Of a DNA stretch of 8,733 bases, positions 1 through 4,943 are shown one piece after another. This DNA is from AC-32 sp036522595 (lineage in GTDB: Bacteria; Actinomycetota; Thermoleophilia; Gaiellales; Gaiellaceae). The position numbers and the translations under genes are program-made. The notes under the pieces are model-generated. The model had not been told where the DNA came from, made no database searches, and saw only the letters and a program-made list of their open reading frames with translations. Each line of letters begins with the position of its first letter. Positions within the stretch are counted from its first letter, which is position 1. The stretch lies in assembly GCA_036522595.1 (NCBI GenBank), contig DATDFL010000253.1, positions 1 to 8,733 of the forward strand, in the 5' to 3' direction.

Positions 1-442
1 CCGGGCTGAAGGCGATCTGCGCCGGGTCGGCGTCGCCTCCGAGCTCGTGGCTCGAGCCGTCGAGCAACTTGAGGCCGTCATCCTCGAGCCGGAACCCGCT
101 GATGCTCGGCGTCCCGTTGTTGAGCACGTACACGAGGTCGCTGCGCAAGGCCACGCTCGTCGGCGCGCTCCCGCCCGAGGCGACCCGGCCCGCCAGCCGG
201 AGCCCGTCCGGCTCGACCACGAACAGCGAGATCTCGTGACTGCCGGCATTCGCGACGAGCAGCCGGGAGCCGTCGTCGCTCAGGACAACCGAGCTCTGTG
301 AAGCGAGGTGCGGCTTGCCTGTGCCGCGTCCGCCGGTGTCGTAGCTGCCGAGCAGCGAGAGTCGCCCGTCACCGCCGCGGTCGAAGGCGATGACCTCATT
401 CCGCTCGGCATCGTTGGTCTGGACGTAGACGCGTTCGTTCAT
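1..442 (-). CDS. Lactonase-family beta-propeller protein (partial, C-terminus beyond left edge)
   Basis: Reading the reverse strand from ATG at 442-440 gives an open frame of 147 codons that runs off the left edge with no stop. The ATG is preceded by a clear Shine-Dalgarno GGAGGG (453-448) with a 5-base spacer, which fixes the start. The protein opens MNERVYVQTND, with no signal peptide, so it is probably cytoplasmic. It contains repeating propeller strands: YVQTNDAERNEVIAFDR, then SSVVLSDDGSRLLVANAGSHEISLF, then TSVALRSDLVYVLNNGTPSISGFRL. This pattern (VxSDDGxxLLVANAGSxxISxF) is typical of the seven-bladed 6-phosphogluconolactonase/3-carboxymuconate-cyclase-like propeller family, whose members are often annotated as lactonases without a proven substrate. 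Only about the first third to half is visible, so catalytic residues cannot be judged. It diverges from the YjbR-like gene at 514. Confidence 0.8.
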   Translation of the reverse strand, partial: MNERVYVQTNDAERNEVIAFDRGGDGRLSLLGSYDTGGRGTGKPHLASQSSVVLSDDGSRLLVANAGSHEISLFVVEPDGLRLAGRVASGGSAPTSVALRSDLVYVLNNGTPSISGFRLEDDGLKLLDGSSHELGGDADPAQIAFSP

Positions 443-494
443 TTGTGCCCTCCGTTGACCCCTCGTTGACGAGCATCAGTCGCACGGAGGCGGC

Positions 495-509
495 CGAGCG
501 TTACGCTCG
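495..509. repeat. Perfect inverted repeat between divergent genes
   Basis: CGAGCG, TTA, CGCTCG: two 6-base arms around a 3-base centre in the 71-base gap between the divergent genes at 442 and 514. It overlaps the candidate -10 hexamer of the rightward gene, so it could be an operator for a dimeric repressor or a small hairpin. Short GC-rich palindromes also arise by chance in DNA of this composition, so the functional reading is inference. Confidence 0.35.
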
Positions 510-514
510 ATCGG
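502..514 (+). promoter_or_regulatory. Candidate -10 element and leaderless start for the YjbR-like gene
   Basis: TACGCT (502-507) fits the actinobacterial TAnnnT -10 pattern. Its last T lies seven bases before the GTG at 514, so transcription would start on the G of the start codon. No Shine-Dalgarno lies at useful distance from this GTG (a GGAGG at 486-490 is over 20 bases away), as expected for a leaderless mRNA. No good -35 is seen. Confidence 0.35.
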
Positions 515-837
515 TGCCCGTATCTCCAGGCGAGGCTCGGTCGCTCGCGCTATCCCTGCCCGAGGCGGTCGAGCAGGACCACCACGGACGGCCGTCGTTT
601 CGGGTCGGCGGGAAGATCTTCGCCACGCTCTGGACTGAGGACCGCATGAACGTGATGCTCGACGAAGGCGGCATCCTGACCGCGATCGACCGGGCCCCGG
701 AGGCGTGCGAAGAAGTCCGGCGGGGCAAGCGCCTTGCGGCGGTGGGCATCACACTGGGGCGTGCTGACCGCGATCTGCTGGGGCAGCTCCTCACCGAGGC
801 GTGGGAGCTGAGGGCGCCGAAGCGGCTGCTCGGCTAG
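514..837 (+). CDS. MmcQ/YjbR family protein
   Basis: This is a 107-residue protein starting VPVSPGEARSLALSLPEAVEQ. It matches the small MmcQ/YjbR (CyaY-like fold, double-wing) family: an N-terminal helix ending in LSLPEAVE, the strand pair HHGRPSFRVGGKIFATLW, then MNVMLDEGGILTAI, and a C-terminal helix pair. The usual family length is 100-120 residues, so it is complete. The open frame extends upstream to GTG 445, but that would begin three bases from the start codon of the divergent gene and would add residues not typical of the family; GTG 514 places the first residue just before the first conserved helix. Members are cytoplasmic, sometimes called DNA-binding, with poorly defined function. 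The stop overlaps the convergent gene's stop in one CTAG at 834-837. Confidence 0.85.
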   Translation: MPVSPGEARSLALSLPEAVEQDHHGRPSFRVGGKIFATLWTEDRMNVMLDEGGILTAIDRAPEACEEVRRGKRLAAVGITLGRADRDLLGQLLTEAWELRAPKRLLG

Positions 838-1709
838 CGGGTGATCGAGAGCAGCGATGGGTTCATCACGCCGCCGCTCCCGGGGCGCAGCACCGTGACG
901 TACGCGGTGGTGCCGGAGAGCGCCGTCGTCCAGAGCATCCGCGAGGTCGGCTTCGGCCGGACGCCGCAGGGTAGGTGCTCGCCTTGACGTGTGTGTCCGC
1001 GCTCGTGTCCGAGATCCTCTCCGGCGAGCGGCGGCAGCTTGTAGAGCACGCGCCCGACGCCCTTGCCGGTGAGCGATCCGAGCCGCAGCTGCTGGCCGCA
1101 GCGGGTGATCCGCACGTAGAGCAGCTTCGAGCCGAGCCGCGCGGGATTCAGCAGCTGGTCTTCCGTCGACGACCGAAGCAGGCGGCGCTTGCGAGTGGAG
1201 AGGTCGTAGGCATAGAGGCCGCTGCCGCCCGGGCCCGCGAGGTGGTAGAGGACGAGGTCGCCGGAGAGGTAGGGCCGACCCAGGCGGCCGGGCGCACGCG
1301 GGCGCGTCAGCGTCGTCGTGCCGAACGGTTGGGCGAGCGACTGTGCGCGCAGCTCCTCCTTGCCGCTGACGGCGACGCGGTAGACGAACCAGCTCTCCGA
1401 GACGGCGAGCTTCTGGATGCCTGGAATTGCCTCCTGCAGCTGGGGGACGAGCGTCGTGCCGTCGGCGATCGTGACCTGGTCGCCCGCGTGCCACGCTATG
1501 CGCGTCGCCCCGAGAGCCGGGTCGTTGCCGGGAAGCTGGGTCTGTTGGCCGTTCCTGAGCAGGAAGCCGCCGACGCCGGGCTCCTGCCAGACCAGATCGG
1601 CTCCCTGGACGCTCGGATCTCCGGCCGGGGAGGCGACCTGCGCCGCCTGCGCCCCGCCGGAGACGAGCGCGAGGCTCACCGCCGCCAGCGCGCCGACCGG
1701 TTTCAGCAC
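834..1709 (-). CDS. Secreted TolB/WD40-like beta-propeller, last gene of the MauA-like operon
   Basis: This 291-residue protein has a Sec-type signal peptide (MLKPVGALAAVSLALVSGGAQA, likely cleaved after A-Q-A near residue 22). The rest consists of blade-like units resembling TolB/PD40 propellers: VQGADLVWQEPGVGGFLLRNG (36-54), LGATRIAWHAGDQVTIADG (66-84), VSESWFVYRV (103-112), LSGDLVLYHLAGPGGSGLYAYDL (148-170), LGSKLLYVRITRCGQQLRLGSL (192-213) and a last TTAYVTVLR. That gives about six blades. Two cysteines (204, 248) could form a disulfide; the second ends a His-rich stretch, GHERGHTRQGEHLPC (234-248). The GTG start at 1709-1707 overlaps the stop of the MauA-like gene by 7 bases, pointing to translational coupling. 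In methylamine dehydrogenase the large subunit MauB is also a secreted propeller but longer (about 380 residues). A partner role here is inferred from position, not from recognised similarity. Confidence 0.8.
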   Translation of the reverse strand: MLKPVGALAAVSLALVSGGAQAAQVASPAGDPSVQGADLVWQEPGVGGFLLRNGQQTQLPGNDPALGATRIAWHAGDQVTIADGTTLVPQLQEAIPGIQKLAVSESWFVYRVAVSGKEELRAQSLAQPFGTTTLTRPRAPGRLGRPYLSGDLVLYHLAGPGGSGLYAYDLSTRKRRLLRSSTEDQLLNPARLGSKLLYVRITRCGQQLRLGSLTGKGVGRVLYKLPPLAGEDLGHERGHTRQGEHLPCGVRPKPTSRMLWTTALSGTTAYVTVLRPGSGGVMNPSLLSITR

Positions 1710-2260
1710 CGGATCTTCGAGTCGTAGTACATGACGCAGAACACGCGGCGGCCGCTGTAGCAGTACCCGGTCAGCGCGGCGTCGCCGTTGATCCGCGTGC
1801 GCACGTAGCCGCAGCAGTCCATCAAGCGCCGCACATGCCCGCCGCAGCAGCGGTACCAGGAGCCGTCGAGGTACGGGCGGAACCCGTGCTCCTTCGCGGC
1901 CACCGCGCAGATGCGCGTGCGCGGCGCGGATGGAAGCGGGTTGCCGTCCGGATCACGGAGGACATCGCCGTGTGCATCGACGGGGCGCCCGTGCGAGTCG
2001 ACCGGCCGGCCGAGGTCGTCGACCGGATGGCCGTCAGCGGCTCGGAGCGGGAAGCCCGCGCGGTCGATCCTCGGCAGTCCGGTCGGGTGCGGGCAGGAGC
2101 CTGTCGTGTAGATGTGCCCGCAGAAGTGAAATGCCTCGGCCCGGTCGGCCTTGATCGCTGCGGCGACGATCCCGCCTCCGCTGACGGCCAGGAGGAGCTT
2201 GCCGGCCCGCGCGAGGAACCCTCGCCGCGAGGTCGACTCGGCGACTGCCTCGCTAAGCAC
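1703..2260 (-). CDS. Tat-exported Cys-rich protein resembling methylamine dehydrogenase light chain (MauA-like)
   Basis: The start is taken as GTG 2260-2258, giving 185 residues. The frame is open to 2341, but that would bury 89 bases in the upstream gene and spoil the signal peptide. Residues 1-43 are a Tat signal: STSRRGFLARAG with twin Arg 12-13, a hydrophobic run LLLAVSGGGIVAAAI, and AEA before the mature start. The mature part has ten cysteines (47, 56, 118, 138, 139, 149, 150, 167, 175, 185). The segment SWYRCC...DCCGY (134-152) lines up with the MauA segment SWVASC...DCCGY, so Trp135 matches the quinone-forming Trp57 and Asp148 matches Asp76. The second cofactor Trp (108, in IIWCFG) corresponds by eye to Tyr166 in TGYCYSG. 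MauA normally has twelve cysteines. Residues 66-109 are a repeat insertion. Family membership is fairly firm; quinone cofactor and amine oxidation are not shown. Confidence 0.75.
   Translation of the reverse strand: MLSEAVAESTSRRGFLARAGKLLLAVSGGGIVAAAIKADRAEAFHFCGHIYTTGSCPHPTGLPRIDRAGFPLRAADGHPVDDLGRPVDSHGRPVDAHGDVLRDPDGNPLPSAPRTRICAVAAKEHGFRPYLDGSWYRCCGGHVRRLMDCCGYVRTRINGDAALTGYCYSGRRVFCVMYYDSKIRC
1934..2065 (-). repeat. Six degenerate 7-8-residue repeats (G-x-P-V) inside the MauA-like protein
   Basis: Residues 66-109 of the MauA-like protein read as six units: DRAGFPL, RAADGHPV, DDLGRPV, DSHGRPV, DAHGDVL, RDPDGNPL. The consensus is D-x-x-G-x-P-V. At DNA level the middle units share a 21-base period; GTCGACCGG occurs at 1997-2005 and again at 2018-2026 on the + strand. 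The insertion lies between the second and third mature cysteines. Such Gly/Pro turns usually form an extended or solenoid-like loop. I know of no such repeat in classical MauA. Confidence 0.7.
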
Positions 2261-3122
2261 CGACGGGGCGGGTCGCGTGGACGAGGAGGCTCTCGAGCTG
2301 GTAGAGCGAGTTGAACGTGCCCTTCGCGAGCACGTCGCCATCCGCCGAGAGAACGAGCGCGTAGGGGCTGCCGGGGATCTCGAGCTCGCGCCAGGCGTCG
2401 GAGTCTGCCTCCTCGTCGAAGAGCTCGAGCTCGACCTCGGGATCGGACGCGACCAGCCGCAGGCTCGGCTCGAGCGCCTGGCAGAGGGCGCAGCCGGGAG
2501 ATGTGAAGACGGCCACCGCGAGCGGGGCGGCGCGCTCGAAGCGCTCGATCAGGTCGAGCCGGCTACCGACCGGCGGGCCCTCTTCCTCCAGCGACAGCGC
2601 GGACTGCGGCGCGATCGCGAGCCGCAGCTCGCCGAGCTCCCGAGCGAGCGCGAGCACCGCGACGGCGAGGCCGGCAACCGCGACGAGCGCGACCACGAGC
2701 CCGGTCGCAAGCCAGGCGTCGGTCGACAGATGCGTGTGCGGCAGGAGCGGCACGGCGGCGAAGGCAGCCGCGAGGGCAGCGCTTCGAGCCACCGCGGCCC
2801 AGCCGATCCGGGAGCGTCTGCCGAAGCAGCCGCACGGCGAACCGCCGCGCCCGAAAGCGATTGCCGCGACAAGCGCCGCGGTGAAGAGCCCTAGGAGCGC
2901 GGCCGACCCTTCGGCCGCTCCCGGGACGCCTGCCGCGAGCGCGCCTCCGAGCCCGGCCTCCGCGAGGATCGTCGCCGCCCAGAGCGCGGCCCGCGTCTGC
3001 GTCGAAGCGATCCCGTACGAGCTAAGCGCGTCGCGTCCTTTCCGGCCCGCGCGCAGCTTCGCCACGGCAGTGGCAAGCAGCACCGCCCCCAGCAAGACCC
3101 GAACCAGACCCGCGACCGTCAC
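2253..3122 (-). CDS. MauE-like membrane domain fused to MauD-like thioredoxin domain
   Basis: With the start at GTG 3122 the protein has 289 residues. Residues 1-130 hold four hydrophobic helices (about 2-21, 46-66, 73-91, 108-128) with a CGCFG motif at 97-101, a hallmark of the MauE/DoxX-like redox membrane family. A fifth helix (137-159) leads into LALARELGELRLAIAP, very like the membrane anchor and linker of MauD. Then comes a thioredoxin fold: AVAVFTSPGCALCQ with CxxC at 211-214, and the cis-Pro loop GSPYALVL (Pro253) followed by DGDVLAKGTFNSLYQLESLL. MauE and MauD are needed for making or disulfide-folding the Cys-rich MauA, which fits the next gene. The frame is open to TTG 3179, overlapping the kinase gene by 38 bases; no start has a good Shine-Dalgarno, and GTG 3122 puts the first helix at the N-terminus, as usual. 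Its stop overlaps the next start by 8 bases. Confidence 0.8.
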   Translation of the reverse strand: MTVAGLVRVLLGAVLLATAVAKLRAGRKGRDALSSYGIASTQTRAALWAATILAEAGLGGALAAGVPGAAEGSAALLGLFTAALVAAIAFGRGGSPCGCFGRRSRIGWAAVARSAALAAAFAAVPLLPHTHLSTDAWLATGLVVALVAVAGLAVAVLALARELGELRLAIAPQSALSLEEEGPPVGSRLDLIERFERAAPLAVAVFTSPGCALCQALEPSLRLVASDPEVELELFDEEADSDAWRELEIPGSPYALVLSADGDVLAKGTFNSLYQLESLLVHATRPVGA

Positions 3123-3141
3123 AAAGGCGGGGAGGATAACG

Positions 3142-4110
3142 CTAGGGCTCCTGCCAGGTCCCAATTGGGCCACCGGCAAGGAAGAGCCTGATTCCGTAGG
3201 CCGGGCCCTCCAGGTCGCTCTCGCTCACGTACTCCGGCTCCCGCGGATCGACCATCCGCTTCCACGCAATCGCCCGCGCGATCGTGCCCGCCCAGTAGGC
3301 GGCCTCGGCGATCTCGGGCCCTCGCGCGAAGGGCTCGAAATATGCGTCACGGAGCCGCCGAAGCTCGGGCCCGCCGGGTTCGAGCCCGAGTCGCCAGGCG
3401 GTCGAGCGGAGGATGACCGTCAGCGAGAGCAGCGGATGGGCGACGCAGCTGTCACCCCAGTCGAAAACGAGGTAGTTGCCGTCGCGAACGAAGACCTGGC
3501 CGTCGTGCAGATCGTCGTGCTGAATCGTCTCGGGGAGGCCGTCCTCGGCGAGCGCCAGGCAAATCTCTTCGAGGCGCGGCACCGCGTCGAGTGCCTGCCT
3601 GTGCTCGTCCTCGCTCAACCCAGGCGGCCGTGACTCGAGCAGCTCCAAGAAGAGCTGCGGCAGAACCGCGAGCCGCTCGTCGGGCGTTCCAAGCGCCAGA
3701 AGCTCATCCGCGTGGGCCGCCACCTCGAGCTGGAGCCGCGCGTACTCGGGCAGAACGCGTTCCCAGTGATGGAGGTCGGCGGGCGTCTCCACCAGCTCTC
3801 GCAGCCTCGTCCCGCCGTCTCGCATCAGGAACCAGCCCCGCTCCGGGTCAACGTCGACGACCTGCGTTACCCGCCCGGGTTGCAGCTCGGCGAGCCTGGC
3901 GGTGAGCCCAGCTTCGAACCGGTGGACGGGAGCGACGGCCTTGAAGTAGAGATCGCCGTCCGCGGTCGGCACGCGCAGCACCGTCGACCACCACCGCACG
4001 TGCGGCTGCTCGATCTCGCCGGACACGTCTACGCGGTCGCGAATCCAGGCAGCCGCCTCGGCCAGCCACTCGGGCCGGGCCCAAACGAGCGGCGCTTGCC
4101 TTGACCGCAC
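3142..4110 (-). CDS. APH-family phosphotransferase (small-molecule kinase)
   Basis: This 322-residue protein has the aminoglycoside phosphotransferase/choline kinase-like fold. Visible parts are the N-lobe strand DGDLYFKAVAP with the ATP-binding Lys57, the hinge-like GWFLMRDGG (92-100), the catalytic loop ETIQHDDLHDGQVF (194-207) with Asp200, and the metal-binding YLVFDWGDS (213-221) with Asp217 in the DFG-like position. The classic APH motif HxDxxxxN has Gln205 in place of the final Asn, which is unusual. Length is normal for the family and there is no signal peptide, so it acts in the cytoplasm. The substrate is unknown; homologues act on aminoglycosides, choline, homoserine or sugars, and resistance should not be assumed. 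The start GTG 4110 sits exactly seven bases after a -10 hexamer. It is the first gene of the operon leading to the Mau-like genes. Confidence 0.85.
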   Translation of the reverse strand: MRSRQAPLVWARPEWLAEAAAWIRDRVDVSGEIEQPHVRWWSTVLRVPTADGDLYFKAVAPVHRFEAGLTARLAELQPGRVTQVVDVDPERGWFLMRDGGTRLRELVETPADLHHWERVLPEYARLQLEVAAHADELLALGTPDERLAVLPQLFLELLESRPPGLSEDEHRQALDAVPRLEEICLALAEDGLPETIQHDDLHDGQVFVRDGNYLVFDWGDSCVAHPLLSLTVILRSTAWRLGLEPGGPELRRLRDAYFEPFARGPEIAEAAYWAGTIARAIAWKRMVDPREPEYVSESDLEGPAYGIRLFLAGGPIGTWQEP

Positions 4111-4136
4111 CGGTCCAAATTAGGAAACTCGAAGCG
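4101..4136 (+). promoter_or_regulatory. Candidate promoter for the CHAP hydrolase gene
   Basis: TTGACC (4101-4106) is followed after 17 bases by GAAACT (4124-4129, three of six matches to TATAAT), predicting a start near 4136 and a leader of about six bases before ATG 4142. It interleaves with the divergent -10 at 4117-4122. The -10 match is poor. Confidence 0.3.
4110..4122 (-). promoter_or_regulatory. -10 element and leaderless start of the kinase/Mau-like operon
   Basis: On the reverse strand TAATTT occupies 4122-4117 and the GTG start codon begins at 4110, so transcription would begin on the start codon itself. There is no Shine-Dalgarno. Only a weak -35 (TTCATG, 4146-4141, 18-base spacer) is seen. 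The AT-rich hexamer stands out in GC-rich surroundings, making this the likely promoter of the four-gene operon. Confidence 0.5.
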
Positions 4137-4141
4137 CCGCC

Positions 4142-4879
4142 ATGAAGAGAACGCTCGTCCTCACGTCGCCGCACATGACCGGCGACGACGTCAAGTACGC
4201 GCAGCGCGTGCTCACGAAGCACGGCGGCTACTACAAGGGGAAGGCCACGGGCGAGTACGACCCGCTGACCGCGCAGGCCGCGTACCGCGCCCAGTACTGG
4301 CTGGGCTACGCGACTCCGAAGCAGACCTTCGGGACCTCGCTCGAGAAGCTGCTGCTCGGGCTCGCGAAGCCCTCGGCAGCCCAGCAGAAGCGGATCGCCG
4401 AGCGGAAGAAGGCCGCGAGCTCGAAGCCGCTCCGCGAGAAGGCCCTCGCCGTGATGGGGAAGTTCGTCGGGCTCGCGGAGGTGCCGCCGGGCTCGAACAA
4501 CGTCCCCGAGATCAACGGCTGGTGGGGTGGCGGCAACGTCGCCTGGTGCGCGCGGACGGTCTCGAAGGCGTACATCACCGCCGGGTCGAAGGCGTTCGTC
4601 CGCGGGCGGAATTACGAGTACGTGCCCACGATCGTCGGGGACGCGCGGGCAGGCCGCAACAACCTGACCGTCACGCTGGATCCGCAGCCCGGCGACCTCG
4701 TCTGCTTCGACTGGGACGGCTCGAACTTCCGCACCGGCGAGAACCACGTCGGGATGTTCCTGTCGGGGACGGCGAAGAGCTTCAAGACGATCGAAGGCAA
4801 CGTGGACTCGCGGTGCGACTTCCACGACCGCACCTCGCGCTCGGCCCCGCACGTTGTCTTCGTGCACGTCGGCGGCTAG
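4142..4879 (+). CDS. Peptidoglycan-binding / CHAP-type cell-wall hydrolase, endolysin-like
   Basis: This 245-residue protein has two domains. Residues 5-75 resemble a PG_binding_1 domain of the kind starting LxLTSPxM: TGDDVKYAQRVLTKHGG, then GEYDPLTAQAAYRAQYWLGY. A Lys/Ala-rich linker (76-100) leads to a CHAP/NlpC-P60-like cysteine peptidase or amidase: VGLAEVPPGSNNVPEINGWW, the nucleophile in AWCARTVS (Cys136), QPGDLVCFDW (182-191), the His in ENHVGMF (His202), and TIEGNV (Glu218, Asn220) as third catalytic residue. It would cut peptide or amide bonds in peptidoglycan. There is no signal peptide or membrane segment, as in phage endolysins, yet no other phage gene is visible. Its neighbours are secreted propeller genes. 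It could instead be an orphan chromosomal autolysin exported by an unknown route. ATG 4142 is the first start in the frame after the divergent promoter. Confidence 0.85.
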   Translation: MKRTLVLTSPHMTGDDVKYAQRVLTKHGGYYKGKATGEYDPLTAQAAYRAQYWLGYATPKQTFGTSLEKLLLGLAKPSAAQQKRIAERKKAASSKPLREKALAVMGKFVGLAEVPPGSNNVPEINGWWGGGNVAWCARTVSKAYITAGSKAFVRGRNYEYVPTIVGDARAGRNNLTVTLDPQPGDLVCFDWDGSNFRTGENHVGMFLSGTAKSFKTIEGNVDSRCDFHDRTSRSAPHVVFVHVGG

Positions 4880-4895
4880 CCGCGAAACCGATCCG

Positions 4896-4923
4896 CCCTC
4901 GGCCGCGTAGGCCAAGCCGAAGG
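4896..4923 (+). terminator. Imperfect hairpin between hydrolase and WAVG propeller genes
   Basis: CCCTCGGC (4896-4903) pairs with GCCGAAGG (4916-4923) over eight positions with one mismatch and a 12-base loop. It lies 17 bases after the hydrolase stop. No T-tract follows, and the next gene's Shine-Dalgarno begins at 4931, so this may be a weak terminator, an mRNA-end hairpin, or chance. Confidence 0.25.
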
Positions 4924-4943
4924 CAAGCGGGGGAGGTCAGGCA

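Noticed and set aside
550..1494. 314-codon minus-strand frame overlapping the YjbR-like and propeller genes
   Set aside because: Arg/Pro-rich shadow frame spanning a convergent gene pair, without a domain or start signal.
2261..2341. Longer N-terminus for the MauA-like protein
   Set aside because: It would put 27 Ser/Arg-rich residues ahead of a normal-length Tat signal and overlap the fusion gene by 89 bases; GTG 2260 overlaps the stop neatly.
2503..3633. 376-codon + frame opposite the MauE-D fusion and kinase
   Set aside because: Low-complexity Ala/Ser/Arg translation opposite two well-supported genes with membrane helices, CxxC and kinase motifs.
3142..4110. Antibiotic-resistance call for the APH-family kinase
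   Set aside because: The APH fold covers many metabolite kinases; the altered catalytic loop and operon context give no support for aminoglycoside activity.
4901..4914. GGCC-GCGTA-GGCC as an independent regulatory palindrome
   Set aside because: Four-base self-complementary arms are expected by chance at this GC content, and it lies inside the larger imperfect hairpin at 4896-4923.
3848..4915. 355-codon minus-strand frame opposite the CHAP hydrolase
   Set aside because: Covers the hydrolase gene and the start of the kinase gene, both with clear catalytic motifs; the translation is Arg/Val-rich with no domain.
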